Shown here in pieces: positions 34,733 through 47,631 of a stretch of DNA of 64,000 nucleotides. The position numbers and the translations under genes were made by a program. The DNA comes from Amphirosellinia nigrospora (Eukaryota > Ascomycota > Sordariomycetes > Xylariales > Xylariaceae), in the NCBI GenBank assembly GCA_004123355.1, contig SCHM01000002.1, positions 4,623,569-4,687,568 on the forward strand, written 5' to 3'. The notes below the pieces were generated by a model that was given only the letters and a program-made list of their open reading frames with translations, did no database searches and was not told the DNA's origin. Position 1 is the first letter of the stretch, and every line of letters starts with the position of its first letter.

Positions 34733-36373
34733 AAATTTTTAGTATTTTTGCGACATTAGTATAGCAGTCGTATTGCCTATAATAATCGTTTCTTAAATAT
34801 CAGAGAAAGGGATGTGCTGTTAAGAGTCGCGACGTTAGAACTAATGAAACCTTGAAAGCTAATCACGTTGGTGCGACTGTACTCGATTCGACATTGGCTG
34901 ACGATGCTCGGCTAAAAAGGGTTGGTAGACACAGTACAACGGGTGGGAATCACATTGATGAGATTCTACGAAGTTGATGAATGCCAAGAAATCTAGAAAC
35001 TTCTCGCCAACCGAGGTTTATCAACAGGAATTATGCCCTTAGCGGTACTGCATGGTCCCAAGACTCAATCAAAAATCATTCCTAATTAGATGATCATACT
35101 GGTTACTACTTGTTAACTAGTAGTGATTTTATTAAGTTAATTAAACTAAATCTTTCGTGAAGTTCTTGTAAGCTGCCGCTGTGAGTGGGAAACGGGTTAG
35201 GACTACTCAGGGATCTTGGCGGACTAGAAGTTACTCGTGTGAGAGGCTCGGTATAGAGTCTTTGTCACAAGGGCTCTGATTGAGGGCTTGGAATAGGTTC
35301 AATTTGAGTAATAAACGACTATGGTGCCAAAGGGCCATATAGATCTAATTCCTTCCTCCGTTTGAGGGGAGGATTCGCCGCCTTTTATGCTCAGAATTTC
35401 CCCTTCCTTTCCTTTCCTTTCCCTTCTTCACGGGACCGAAAGGTAAGACCTCTGTAGCCGGTGAGGCGAGTGTTTCGGGTTCGAATTCAGCTCGGCATCT
35501 GCTTTCTGAGACTCACGATAACTTCGTACGACTGCCTCAGCCTCGTAGGGTAGTATTTCGCGAGCTCCGTATGGGACCCTGTGTGGCACTGTACTGCGCA
35601 CTGACCAGGATCCGTGTGACAGTCTTCGCGCATAAGAGATCGAGCTAGTAAAACAAATGGTTTGTAGTGTGCACGCAATAACAAGTCCCTATATTGTAGA
35701 CGTAGTCGCTATATAAGTCTAGGCCGGCTCACCAACGACGGAGGCATTTATCCTAAATAGCCTGTTGCGGACGGCCGTGGCCTGCCAGCAACAGGACATA
35801 TAACCTGGCTGAATATCCCGAGTATGCCTGAAGACATCATTGCAGTAAATCTTAATTTACTGCCGCCTTGACATCCAATGACTAGACGCATGGATATCCC
35901 GTATTTCCTGGGGTGCAATCTATAAATGCAGAAGAATGTGGGGAAACCCATGTACACCTGACAAAACCACCAGCATGGTCATCCAATCACCCATCGAAGT
36001 CAGATTCCGTTGGATTCAAGCTCATTAACACGGATCGCGAGCGGCCGTCGTTCCACCGAAGCAATTGAAGACGAATCGGTCCGCTGCCGGAATAGCCATC
36101 CACGAAGTCAGAGAGAATGGTCGGTTATTGCGAGGTTCTGTATGGTTCATGCCACGAAGCTTGGCCGTGCGGCCGCGCAGATAATTTACTCTCGTTTAAA
36201 ATATGGGCATCTAAGTTGCCATGGCCTTTTAAGATCATAGACTAGAAGGCCCACTGGTCCTAGCTGCGGTAAATATAATAACAAGTCAAGTCCAGCCATC
36301 CTGGGCTACCTGGCTTTTGATCCCTAGCTCTTCTCCAGTTGTCAGCTTCTTTTTAGAGCCCCCAGTAATCAAA
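34733..36373. other. Intergenic, nothing recognised
   Basis: 1.6 kb without a gene. Notable only for a pyrimidine tract of CCTTT repeats at about 35400-35430. A GGGTTCGAATTC near 35478 looks like a tRNA B-box, but no cloverleaf can be folded around it. Confidence 0.5.
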
Positions 36374-37329
36374 ATGCTATTCTCTCTTTTACTCTTCGTG
36401 CCAGCTTTGGTTGCTGCCCATGGTGCTGTGACAAGCTATATTATTGACGGGGCAAATTATCCTGGATATCAGGGATTTTCACCGCAGCCCAGCGCTCAAA
36501 TCATTCAGAGACAAGTATGTTGACTTTGCTCCCCTTTTCTCAGATCATCTTGCTTGTACTATCGCACTGTATCGCTCGGAGTTTGCATATAAACCTAGAA
36601 TGCGCAGAATAGCTGTCCTCTTCCCGTAAAATTTATGTACATTTACTAATTACTGTCTTAAAGTGGCCTGACTACAACCCAATCATGACGGCAACGGACG
36701 CCAAGATGACTTGCAATGGTGGCACATCGGCTCCTATCTCAGCCAAGGTTGCAGCGGGCAGCAACATCACAGCAGTGTGGCAACAATGGACTCACCAGCA
36801 AGGACCCGTGATGGTGTGGATGTACCCATGCGAGAGCGGCTTCTCGTCATGCGACGGCAAGCAGAAGAAGTGGTTCAAGATCGACCAGATGGGTCTATAC
36901 GGACCGGCATTGAACAGCAACGACTGGGGAACGGGTGTTGTCTATAAGACCCTCAAGTGGTCGAGCAAGATTCCAGCTAGCCTCAAGCCCGGCACCTACC
37001 TCATCCGACACGAACTTCTCGCCTCCATCAAGCCAACACTCCGCAATTCTACCCCGAGTGTGCTCAGATCGAAGTCACTGGTTCTGGCAGCGCGACTGCT
37101 CCTGCTAACCTACTGGCCTCCATCCCAGGCTATGCGCCGCAATCCGACCCCGGTATCATGGTAAGCACAAATGAGATGATGATTATCTATTAAAATGCTC
37201 GCTAACTGGGTTAAGGTTGATATCTACAATGGAAAGGCAACCTCATATAAATGCCCGGTCCCGATGTCTGGACTGGCTAAGAACCCATGGATTTGCCAGC
37301 TATTCTATATGCCTGATGTATCACACTAG
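36374..37329 (+). CDS. AA9 lytic polysaccharide monooxygenase
   Basis: Secreted copper enzyme that oxidatively cleaves cellulose or related glucans. Signal peptide MLFSLLLFVPALVAA, then the mature N-terminal His16 (HGAVTSYIIDG) of the histidine brace. The second copper ligand is probably His91 in WTHQQGPVMVW, and the axial Tyr lies in QFYPECAQ. YLIRHELLA and IDQMGLYGPALNSNDWGTGV are family hallmarks. Three exons: 36374-36514, 36664-37160 and 37216-37329. In exon 2 the frame shifts near 37021-37032 between HELLA and HQANTPQFYPEC; one missing base, likely a C of a CCC run, explains it, and correction gives 250 aa. There is no CBM1. The FMN oxidase gene lies 1 kb downstream on the same strand. 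Confidence 0.88.
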
Positions 37330-38298
37330 GCTTATTCGCCATACTTTGCTCGGCATCGTATTATGACTACGGACTTTGCGTTACTTTACACAGGGCCTCT
37401 AAATATATCCAGATAAATGTAGCATACATACCTATTCATATTATATCGTCACCCCTATCTAAAAACGTGTTACACTTATCAGTCATTCTAGGTTGATAGC
37501 TAGAGTATAAATTATCAAGAAGAGGCAAGAATTTAGCAAGACCGTTTGGCTACTTATTATTCTACATTTAAAACACTTTGGTTCATAGCCTAGCTCGTCG
37601 GTTGGGTTGAACCCACGTGCCAAGAACCCACAAGTTGTTGGCCTAACTTGATGTACTATGCCTTGAGAACCCACGTTCTATCCCCTACTTTAAAGTGTGG
37701 GCTTAGCAAGGAAAAACCAAAGACAAGACGCGATACCGCTCATATATAGGAGGAAGATTAGCACATGTTGCAGGGAAATAACTGGGCGTCAATGAGGGAA
37801 CTGTTAATGTTACCTAATTAGGTAGCTATGAGGGGAAGTTTCTAGCAAATATCAACCAGAAAATGGCCATTAACTAAGGTAAAAATTAACCCTTATTATA
37901 GTAAAATCGGTAGAATTATCATTGATACTCAGTTTTATGGTTGCGCTTATACGTATTCAAATCCTGGCGCCTCACGCAAAGTGACGATAAGAAATGATGA
38001 TGCGTCGTTGCCGAGTGGCGAATGCCGTTAGTATCTCCGATGCACCGGTGGGACCGCTCCTCACAGACGCTCTTGTACCTAAACGGGAGACCTACACCGC
38101 ATGCGCCCTTCGGCTGGTAGAAGTCCGATGATAGGAGATTTTACGCTTTGCGATTACATGCGCCCTTACTACATGTTCGAGTATATCACGCTTAAAACCA
38201 CATCCTCAAGTGAAAAGGCAATTTCGGTTGAATGCTCAACTAAAATTTTGCGGTTTTGCCATTAAGGATAAACAAAATCGCGATATTGTTGCTTCAAA
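37330..38298. other. Intergenic, nothing recognised
   Basis: About 1 kb. Near 38007-38035 the words GCGTCGTTGCCGAGTGGCGA resemble the 5' part of a tRNA-Ser/Leu, but no 3' half or T-arm is present. Otherwise only chance frames. Confidence 0.45.
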
Positions 38299-39542
38299 AT
38301 GTCAAAAATGTCAAGGTTGGGTACAGTCGTCTTGAGCGTCGACGATATCCGTAAGGAGGCTGCTAAACGGCTAGACAGAGTGGCTTTGAGTTAGAGAACC
38401 CACCCGAAATACGCTTCTATTAACCACTTTTAAGCTAATAATCACGTCTATCTAGACTTCTTCAATGATGGGTCAACTGATCAGGTCACGGTGCAGGAAA
38501 ACGTTACAGCCTTTACTAAATACCGCATCCGCCCCGCGTCTTGAGGGACGTATCGAAGGCCGACACCAGTGTCACGGTTCTAGGCCTCAAGATATCGTTC
38601 CCTTTAAGTGTATCCCCAGCCGGAATTCAAGCTATTGCTCACCCTGATGGTGAGCTCGCGACGAGCCGTGCTTGCGCGAGACGAGGTATCAACATGGGCG
38701 TTTCGTCATTCGCAAATTACTCGGTTGAGGAAATCATAAGCGCAGGGCTCGCCATTGGTCCCATCGGCCATGTCATGCAACTGTATACGATGAAAGACCG
38801 AGCGCTCCAAGAACGCATTATCAAGCGTGCCGAGGCCGCCGGGTGCATCGCCATCTTCTTAACAGCCGACAGCCCTGTGCTCGGCGTCCGGTACAACGAG
38901 TGGCGGGATGACTTCCGAACACCGGCTGGCCTTGATTTTCCTATGCAGGAAAAGACTTCTGAGATGATACAGGCCCAGACCCATGACGATAGTTTCGTTG
39001 CGTTCAATTCAGATGTGCATTCGTGGGCTTATGACATTCCCTGGCTCCGGAGTCGGACGAAAATGCAGATCTGGATCAAGGGCGTCTTGACGGCAGAAGA
39101 TGTTACGCTGGCACGTGAGTACAAATGCGATGGTGTCGTTGTAAGTAATCATGGCGGTAGACAGCTTGATGGCGTTCCCTCCACGCTTGACGCTCTTCCA
39201 GAATGTATCGCAGCTGCCGATGGCAAGATTCCTGTCCATATTGATGGCGGATTTCGCACTGGCGCAGATATATTCAAAGCCGTCGCCTTGGGTGCCCAAT
39301 GTTGCTGGGTTGGTCGCCCGGTACTGTGGGGTTTGGCGGTAAGTGCATATACGTCTAGCGGTACGGATATTTTTATTGACGAGATTCAGTATGACGGAGA
39401 GAAAGGCGTAGATAAGATGTTAGACGTGCTTTATGACGAATTTAGACGATGCATGATGTTGGCGGGGTGCAAAAATATTTCTGAGATCTCGAAGGCGTCT
39501 CTGGGCATTGCTCGACCTGATGGACCCCTGGCCAGGCTATGA
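38299..39542 (+). CDS. FMN-dependent 2-hydroxy-acid oxidase/dehydrogenase
   Basis: Glycolate oxidase / L-lactate dehydrogenase (cytochrome) family: oxidises an (S)-2-hydroxy acid to the 2-oxo acid with FMN, many members passing electrons to O2 and forming H2O2. Motifs: STDQVTVQENVTAFTKYRIR, FPLSVSPAGIQAIAHPDGE, MQLYTMKDR, IWIKGV, the catalytic-base loop SNHGGRQLDG, HIDGGFRTGADIFKA and GRPVLWGLA. Exons 38299-38389, 38456-39338 and 39390-39542; the 66- and 51-nt introns join L-N-FFNDG and GLA-YDGEKG in phase. A C4 run at 38532-38535 lacks one base (RPRVLRD is broken); corrected length is 375 aa. No signal peptide, so cytosolic or peroxisomal, although the C-terminal ARL is only a weak peroxisomal signal. 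Confidence 0.88.
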
Positions 39543-40059
39543 AGTATTGGGTTCTTTTATACAGAGCTTGGACGTTTTTTTAGGAACTGAGCAGATATAG
39601 TTTAGATATACCTTAGAACAACAAAAGGCGAGGGAGGTTTGTACTACGCAAGGCTGTTATAGCTAATTCTCCCTCTTTGTACGTTTCGGACTTCAAGAGA
39701 GAACCGGACGACGTTCGGCCATTTGGTGCTCCGGATGGCGAGTGATCTTGTGGCTCTTAACTTATCTGTGTGAAACAGGGAGAAGGAATACGGAGGCCAT
39801 CTAGTATATTTGGTCAAACATGATGGGTTGGATGTAGTACAGCCTAGACTTGTATCACTAAGCATTAGAACTGATGGCGCGCAGTAGGTATAAGAGTGTG
39901 CAGGATGTTATACCATGAGCGCCTTTCACCTGGCCCCTGAAATTCGTTTATTCCTCTATACATACTGTCATGACCCCTTTTAGCTGATGTAATTCAAGTG
40001 CTCCTTCCACATCTTCCCGAGTATTTCGATGGCTTGAAATACTTGACTATATTACACTA
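39543..40059. other. Convergent intergenic interval
   Basis: 0.5 kb between the 3' ends of the oxidase and the MFS transporter. Nothing recognised. Confidence 0.5.
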
Positions 40060-41828
40060 TTATTTAGGAAACAACCTTTCCGGCTTCATGAAAAAGGCTA
40101 ATATCAACGTGATAATGCCTGACGTTAGCGCGATTATGTACGACTTGGACATAGCTTGCACGATAACATGTAAAGCGCGTGCCTGTTGTTCCTCGGTAAA
40201 CGAAGGTACTCCACCACTCGAGGCGACAGAGATCGCCTGTAAGATGATGCCTCGTGGCACATCCGGTCCAATTTGTTGGAGTCCATTCGCGGCTTCGTTA
40301 AGAAACGCGGCATTCGAAACAACCAGCCCGACCCCAGGTCCCGCAGTTTGAGCTAGGCTAAGGAATCCGACCGCAACTGGAGCCAAAGCACGGTCAACCT
40401 TGTGCTGCGCTACGGTAAATGAAAGTTGGATGAAGGCACCGCTACCGGCGCCGAGGATAATAGAATAGCCCCAGATACGTGCGTCCGATGTGTGCTCATC
40501 GACTGTGTATAGTAGTGCGCTTCCGATTATGCAGAAGACGCCAGCGAATATGTACCACGGCATGTAGTAGGGCTTCTTTCCCATTACGGCGCCGCTGATG
40601 ACAGCGAAGGCCACGTTAAAGGCGATGAACGGTAGCAGATTGACACCAGCCTGAAGTGCGTCGTCGGATCGACGAATTGATAATATAGCGGAATGAAGTA
40701 AACGGGGACAAAGATACTGGTCGATGCTGCAGCGGTTATGACAAATAGCATAACCATAATTTTCGATCGTAGGAATTCCAGTGGGAAGATTCGGTCGTTG
40801 GGTGATGTGGTAATGCAGAATGCTTGCTGTACGAAGAACAGTATCAAAAGGATAGGAGACACAACGAATAATGCGATGCTCCCTCCACTGCCCCATGGCC
40901 AGATTGTTCCACCAAAAGCGATGGCAATAAATCCCGTCGCGAAGAATCCAGATAACAGGATGGTCCCAAGGTAGTCGATAGAGCGAAGCGTTTGCCAGAA
41001 TTTTTGGCCCCTCGAAGGTTTGCATGATGGAAGGATAAAGACGTATACTGGCGCGCAAACGCCACCGACCACAAGGTTAAGGTAGAAAGACTAGCAATGC
41101 GATCATGAGTTTAATGTCAAGGGATTGAACGAAACAGAACTTACCCATCGCCAGGTCGCCGAACTATTGGTGAAACTACCACCGATGATCGGGCCAAGAA
41201 CAGTCCCAAGACCCCAGGCGAGGCCTGTAAAGCCGAGATATACCGGCCGTTCTTGCTCTGTTGTTTGTACAGAAAGCAGGACTAAGACTCCCGTATACAT
41301 TCCTGCACCGCCGAGACCACAAATAGTACGGCCGACAATGAGCGCATCTATGTTCGGTGCCGCACCACACACGGCAGATCCGACTTCGAACAGGAGCACA
41401 CATATAATAAACAAGGGCTTAGCATCGAAGTACGCATATGACTTTCCCCTGTTAGCAACATTTAGTATCTTCACTACAAATGAGACTCTCGAGACATGTT
41501 GTTAAGTAGACATTACGCACCACAGCAAGATTGTACTTGAAGCACCTAGGAGGAACGCTACAGGTAGCCATGTGAGTTTGTCTACAGACTTGAAGTCCCT
41601 GGTGACAGCTGGTTGGATATCAGCTACGATGGTATTGTCGAGTGCGAAGAGGAAAGCTGCGGAAAGGATCGAAATCACGATGAGGGCCCAGGCGAAACCC
41701 GTGGCTTTTCGTGGACTAGCACTTGTTTCCTCGTCAACGGACGTCTCATTAGCGGGTATCTCATGTTTGGATGTGTTGCTGCCGGATACGTCCTCCGGTG
41801 GTCCCTTTTCAGAGGAACTGCTGGCCAT
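40060..41828 (-). CDS. MFS transporter, DHA (drug:H+ antiporter) type
   Basis: Many-TM efflux-type permease of the 14-spanner group. After a hydrophilic head of about 50 residues: FLFALDNTIVADIQPAVT (motif D-like), LPVAFLLGASSTILLWGK, then GSAVCGAAPNIDALIVGR, GLGGAGMYTGVLVLLS, LGPIIGGSFTNSSATWRW (motif C-like) and SFYLNLVVGG. Three exons, 41828-41521, 41448-41145 and 41090-40060, with introns of 72 and 54 nt. One frame change near 40670 (FIPLYYQFV, then RSDDALQAGVNLLPF) equals one missing base; corrected length is 547 aa. It is convergent with the FMN oxidase. Substrate unknown; export of a toxic compound or metabolite is usual for the group. Confidence 0.85.
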
Positions 41829-44085
41829 CTTGGTTAGGGTAGACAGTTAAAGGATACGGTGACCTTCGTTAGGCACGCGCGATTGTAAACCAATCTCGAC
41901 GGATTTGAAAGAAGACGTCGGAGAATGCAAAACGAACAAGAAGAGGATACTGCTTTGGAGGTAGGTCCCGTACATATGTAGGTATCCGATTTGTTGCTTA
42001 CATGTCATTTTACTGCCTGATTAGTGAATTTCTTCGCCCCCAAGACCTCAAAAAGGAGTGGCGGTGAATTAAGCAATGCGACATCCCACCTCGCAGACCC
42101 AAAGAACTCACATAGCTGGGTGGTTGAGGATATTCCTTGATACATAGTAGGAGAGGGTCAAGTAGCAGTCACAATTGGGGGAGGCACAGTAGGTCTACCT
42201 AGGACCTCGAAGCAGTCAGCGTGGTATTAAGTTTAAGATAGATAGCTAATCTGGTAGGTCGCAATTTGGAGTACAGTACGATTATTGAAACAATACCTAC
42301 AGTACAACTTTTATGCTGTGTTCAATAGTCGTTGGTTATTAACGAACCAATCAAAGTAGTGTCCAGTTCGTACAGCGTTGCGTTTGACTTCCTACATCTT
42401 GCGTCACGGTATGTTATTTGGCTTACTATGTGGTATAAAAAGGTGGACAGGAGCAGGGCCGGACAGGGGAGTTTAGGACCGTGCAGAAGGACCCGGAGGA
42501 GCGTTATCCTAGTCATCCTAGACAAGGGCTGCAAGGTTGACGGGAGTGGTCCGTGATGCATGCCGACCAGAATCATCGGGTTAGCGTCAGGATCGGATCG
42601 GCGCGTAGGATTGGTAGAAACAAGCTAGTACATCTTGGCAAGCTGATACGCAGTATACTGATGTGACAACTGCCGAGCCTGTCTGCTTCATGCGTGTCAA
42701 TTTCATCCGTCTAGAGCTGAACGATCCTGAGTTTGCCAATACTGTTCGGATTCGGTCCTTACTTGCTTACTCGTGAAGTATCTAGCCAGAACGTGGTTTA
42801 ATGTTGACCTCTAGCATGGTTAGGTGCTTACAGGCATGATAAGATCTATATTTCTATAACCCGAATATCCCAGCTAATAGGGCACTTCAGATGACGAGGT
42901 GTCGACTACCGTGCAGGGGTATATACAGAAGGTTCAGCAGGGAGTGGTGCAGGGTTGCATTCCTCAAGCGAGCTTTAAGCAGCAGTGCCATTTCATTACC
43001 AAGATTCGCAGTGTGTGAGATTCGTATAGATACCCAATGTGGGCGCCCGAGAGTCTAAGAGCTCGAGGGCTTTTGCCGATCGGAGTACTAGCCCCTGGAC
43101 TTCTGGGCTATGAAATTCATGTATAAAGTCTTAGTTTTTCTTAATTATCACTTAGCTCGTTTTATTCTCACTGCCCTTTCTAACGGTTACTCCGTGGTCG
43201 GCACAACACATAGTAGGCAACAAAATGATACGTCCCATCCAAGCTCAGTCATTTTAGTTGATGCCGCACTGCTCCCCGGCAAAGGACGCAGTATCCGTAG
43301 CGTGGGTTTATTGCTGTCGTTGCTGGCCTGCTGAAAACGGCATCAAAATTTCGGGACATGGTATCCTACAACTGAAGTAAAGTCCTTCATATGTCATTGA
43401 AGATGTTATCTTCCCTCTATCTAGTTATTTACTTACATAGTATAGAAATCACCTTTACGAAGTTGGAGACGAAGTTTATCAGTTGTTTTTATTGATACCA
43501 TATGTGGCACCATCGCCTACTCAGGCTCAGATTTCATCGACTGATGGAACTAGTTCTTCAGTATAATAGAAGTCATAAACGCGACTAGGCTAGCTTTCAA
43601 GATCCAAGTGTTCTTTAATCAAGTTCTACAATCGTTGATAAGTAAAATGAACAGAAATATGTAAATATAAAAGAATCTTACATCATTACCATGCGAGGCC
43701 GTGAAAGCGAAATGCAGATTAACGGTTGAAGTATATTTTCGGGGAAAGGGACCTACTTACTGCCTACTTGGTACTATAGAAGTTTCAAGAAGGTACAAGG
43801 CACTAGAATGTCCACAGAGCCATTGTTTCACCGAACAAAGAAACCGTAATGAATTCAAGGTCTTGGTGTTATAACTATGCCAGTCATTGTAGAGAAGTAA
43901 ATTGAACGTTATGTAACATTCTCGGGCTGGATCTAGTATATAGACAGCACAAACTATTGCAAAGATACAAATTTCACTTAGACCAGCACCGCGACACTCG
44001 CTAGCCAAATAGCAGCTTCACAATCCTTTCACAGCTAAGTTTCTGCACAAGCTTTTTTGAGACTAAAAACATATAACTCTGAAAA
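41829..44085. other. Long intergenic interval, nothing recognised
   Basis: 2.3 kb with only short frames, including the promoter of the MFS gene at its left end. No repeats or RNA genes seen. Confidence 0.45.
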
Positions 44086-44446
44086 ATGCCTGACACCAAA
44101 AAGCCATCCAACCCTCCCGAGAAGGCACCGCCCAAGAAAGAAGAAAATGAGAAGAAAGGTGACAACAAAGGGGGTTCTCTGGACTGGTTGACCGAGGCGG
44201 CAAACTATGAGCCTCTTAAAAAGCCTCCAAAGCTCTGGGGATTGGATGAAGGACGACGGCAAAAATTGTTTGATTGATCACGTGAAACCCATCCAGTCAA
44301 AAATTGAACATTGCAGGAAGAACTATAAGGCTGTTTGGAAATATGCATGGGCTAACAAGAAAAATAGAGAAATAAATATAAAAGCCAAAGAACGAAACAT
44401 ACATAAGGAAATTAAACAACGGAAAAATGCAATATGGGAGTGTTAA
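44086..44446 (+). CDS. Possible small lysine-rich protein (two frames)
   Basis: The first frame, 44086-44277, begins MPDTKKPSNPPEKAPPKKEE and continues with GSLDWLTEAANYEPLKKPPK. A second frame, 44207-44446, continues with text rich in Lys, Asn and Trp (IEHCRKNYKAVWKYAWANKK) to a TAA. They would form one product of about 120 aa if joined by one frame change near 44240-44275, as in other genes of this window. There is no signal peptide and I recognise no family. The biased composition is the only support; it may be chance. Confidence 0.3.
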
Positions 44447-44898
44447 AAAGGGGTAATTAGAAAACAAAACAAGGTTCGAGCCTATAATTTTACGTAAGAT
44501 TTTTCGACGAGAACTAACACAGATATTTCATAATGATTCTTAGTCGCAATTTTCATGCTTAGAATAGAAGTAGCAACGAATAGCAAATAGCGATCGATAA
44601 GCTTACTGCAAGGTATTTTTTATTCTGAATGTATCCATAGCTCCTGGAGAGCTTTCGAGTCCGGCGGCCCAGGTCTGAAGTTTTATTGCCTATATTAGCT
44701 CCAGCTATCAATTTCTAAAGCCCACAAAGAGCCGTAGAAATCAATTGATAAGGGAATTTGAGTGTAATTACCCTCATGAGTGACTTCGATGACTAGTGGC
44801 CCAAATTACGTTTCCCTTATGTCATCACACCCCATGTCAGAATAGCTATTCGCGCCTAATACCAAATATTCGAGATCACCAGCTGCTCTGGCAATGCA
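44447..44898. other. Intergenic, nothing recognised
   Basis: About 450 bases between convergent frames; AT-rich, no feature recognised. Confidence 0.5.
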
Positions 44899-46980
44899 TT
44901 ATATCTCTACGTTCCCCAAATTCCACGGAAACCCATTATCGGGGAGCCCGAAGAGGTACTGGAGAACATCCGGGTCTAAAGGTTTCGCACCATGCGCCCA
45001 AGCTTGGTCACTCTGCAAATCGCCTCGTTGCCAATCCAGATGTGGGGAAATTGCGTGTGTATACGACCTCAGTTGTTGAATTGCGTTGAATATCTCCTCT
45101 GAGCTTGTATGCTTCGCGATATCTCCAAGGGGTAATATTGCCGCCTCGATCAACTTGTCATCCGATAGGCTCGTGTCGCTATGAGTGTTGAACATGTTGT
45201 TGGATACTAGGCAGAGCAAACTCGTGACATATGCACATAGTGTCGTCCTAATGCACAAAAAAGCAGGTTGATAAGCATCTTTCATACTTCAAGTTTATAT
45301 GGGGCACAGGGAACACACATGGTAAATACTGCATCTCTTGACTGAACTGTCATGAGAAGCTTCAGGAAATCTCGCGACTCATTGATTAGGGTGACCCAGC
45401 CGTGTTGTTCAGGTGTATGTGAAACCACCTGACCAGCAGCTAGACTCTCACCATAACTTTGTAAAGTTTCAACCCAATTTGAATAATGAAAGCTGTCAGC
45501 TGCGCTACCATGGTTGATGGAACCTCTGCGGGACAGGCGCGCGGAGTACAGCATACAGAACTGTCTTGACACCTCTGAATCTCCTGATTGCAGAAGCGCC
45601 GTGGCGTGGAACTCGGGAGGCACTTGGGCAGTCCAAGCGTCAAGTTCCCGGTGTATGAGCGCAATTCTCCGGGCCGTCTCGGTTGAACTGCATTTATCGC
45701 CGGGCACAGAATAGACATACTCGTGAACTAGGCCTTGGATCCTGGCCATTTGTATGCTAGCGCGGAGAAAGTTGAATTTTATACGCCCATTGTCTGCTAC
45801 CACAAAGCCGGCCAAGTCACCATTCACTGGCTCAAGTGGCGGTAGATCCAGATCGATGTCGTTATCACGTTGGACCGGACTGATAGACGTCTGTGAGCTG
45901 ATTGACCTATCCAAGATGTATGCGATCCAGAAAACTCGATCCCGCTGCGGCGCAGAATCGTGTTGATTGAGTCTTTTCCTGTGAATTCCAAGCTTGTGGG
46001 CTAAACGCAGAGCTGTGGCGATCAAAACAACCGCAGGCGTAGGCTCGTTCGCAGTCCGAAAAAGCATAGTAAGTCCAATAAGAACTTGCACGTGCGTAAG
46101 GCTTGTTTGTTGGGCAATGGCATCTGTCAAAACAGATTGTGCGTTCTTGATATAAGTTGTATCGTGGATGGAGTGCGACTTTCTGCCGGGATAACCGTTA
46201 TGATGCGCGAGGGCAATTACGACACTGTAGCAACACATGCTTAGCATTCATTTGCATTGCATTTTTACCAAAATCTACGGCTACTCTAAGCCTCGGAATA
46301 TGAAATTATAGAGATAACCCAAGACGAGAAAGATATAAATTACGTAAAATTAGATCATAGCCACATGAACTAACTTGTGACTTACTTAATCATTGCCCAG
46401 ACAGTAGGCTCTCTCGCGTGCGGCTTGTAATACCAGTCTTTGACTGCAGTCAAAAGATTTGACGGGTCGAAGAGAGGAAGGAAAGAGTTAGACGTCGCAA
46501 GGTACCACTCAACCACTGGTAGCACGTCATGTAGTGAATCTAACGGCATGTCATTATGGCTGAGATTTAGGCTGCGAGTGCTCGAGGAGATGTTGTCGCC
46601 AGCACTCATAGAGCTCACATTCGATATACACGGTGCCTCTCCACTAGGACAAGTATTTTCTAGACTCTTCAACTTCTGCAGCGCGCTTGATAGTTGATCT
46701 TCCAGGCTCTTAACTCGGGATTCAAGTGCGGCGTCTCGACTGGCAGCTTCTCGACTGCTCTTGCTAGACCTTTTTTGAGTGGATTTTCGAGCAGCAGTTT
46801 TGCGGGTGCAGTCCGAGTTGTAAATGACACAGTGAGAGCACCGTGGCTTTTGGCCGTCACATTTGATTCTCCTCCGATAGCAAAGGTCGCATGCCTGTCC
46901 GCAAATAATTAGCGGCAATATACTCTATAATCCAGAATCCTAGGTGGTGGTACCTTTCTGATGGGTTCGATCTGCTCCAT
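44899..46980 (-). CDS. Zn2Cys6 transcription factor with fungal-specific domain
   Basis: Binuclear zinc cluster at residues 11-38: Cys11, 14, 21, 28, 31 and 38 in C-x2-C-x6-C-x6-C-x2-C-x6-C, preceded by MEQIEPIRKA. It is followed by a basic linker and a coiled coil (SRVKSLEDQLSSALQKLKSLE). The middle homology domain has LIGLTMLFRTANEPTPAVVL, ALRLAHKLGIHRK and RVFWIAYILDRSIS, and ends NGFPWNLGNVEI. Introns 46895-46953 (59 nt) and 46225-46385 (161 nt) are clear; the junction near 45230-45330 does not resolve into one frame, so a further small intron or an indel lies there. In-frame ATGs at 47004 and 47022 could add up to 14 residues. Divergent from an MFS gene, with a CCG/CGG palindrome between them. 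Confidence 0.82.
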
Positions 46981-47631
46981 AGTGATCAAATCATTTGGAG
47001 TCATGAGTCGACCGAATGTCATGAATCGGAAGCTTCCTGTGCACAGGAACTATCAAAGAAAAGTAGTTCAGTTTAGATTTCACTTCCACCGATAGCCCTT
47101 CCGCTTCCGCGGAAGCGGCGCTGACAAAGACGAGATCCACAAATTGAAGTTGCTGTAAAATTAGCCAATTAGATTTTCCAGATATGATGCGATCGCCAGA
47201 GGTGGAGTTGATTACAGAATATGGTGTTCGAAAGGGGGATTATATTATTCCCAAGAACCAACTGCGAATTCGCCATATTATGCCGGGCTGTATTCAAGGA
47301 AAACGAATCGGCGCATAGATCCCGATTGATTTATCATAAAGTTGCTTATTTAGGAATTCAGCTGAAAAATGCGAGCTGGAGGTTCCGATGGATGCGACAA
47401 GCATCTATTTAGGTGTATGCTACCTATGATCGAGGATCATTAGACTCTTCCATATATGATATATAAATATCAATCCCGTTATCGAGTCATGGTTTATAAA
47501 ATTCTATTTAAACCGAACATATACAGACGTTGCACAGTTTATTAGGACCTCCAACTCATAACTATTTGCATCCCTGCAAAGTCAATATTGCCGTTCCTCT
47601 TGGCACAGCAAACGGATTGTCACAGAACGAA
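46981..47631. promoter_or_regulatory. Divergent promoter, Zn2Cys6 regulator / MFS
   Basis: 0.65 kb between diverging starts with no supported gene. It contains the 18-bp palindrome at 47101-47118 described separately, and AT-rich sequence at 47440-47520 near the MFS start. Confidence 0.55.
47101..47118. promoter_or_regulatory. Candidate Zn2Cys6 operator palindrome
   Basis: CCGCTTCCGCGGAAGCGG is identical to its reverse complement over all 18 bases. It carries nested CCG/CGG everted triplets (spacing 0 and 12), the triplets that Zn2Cys6 dimers contact. It lies about 120 bases before the regulator start and about 510 before the MFS start. That the neighbouring regulator binds here is an inference. 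Confidence 0.55.

Noticed and set aside
35440-35500. Possible tRNA around GGGTTCGAATTC
   Set aside because: Only the T-loop word matches; no acceptor or anticodon stem can be folded around it.
38005-38110. tRNA-Ser/Leu-like 5' segment (GTTGCCGAGTGGC)
   Set aside because: No T-arm or closing acceptor stem follows; at best a fragment.
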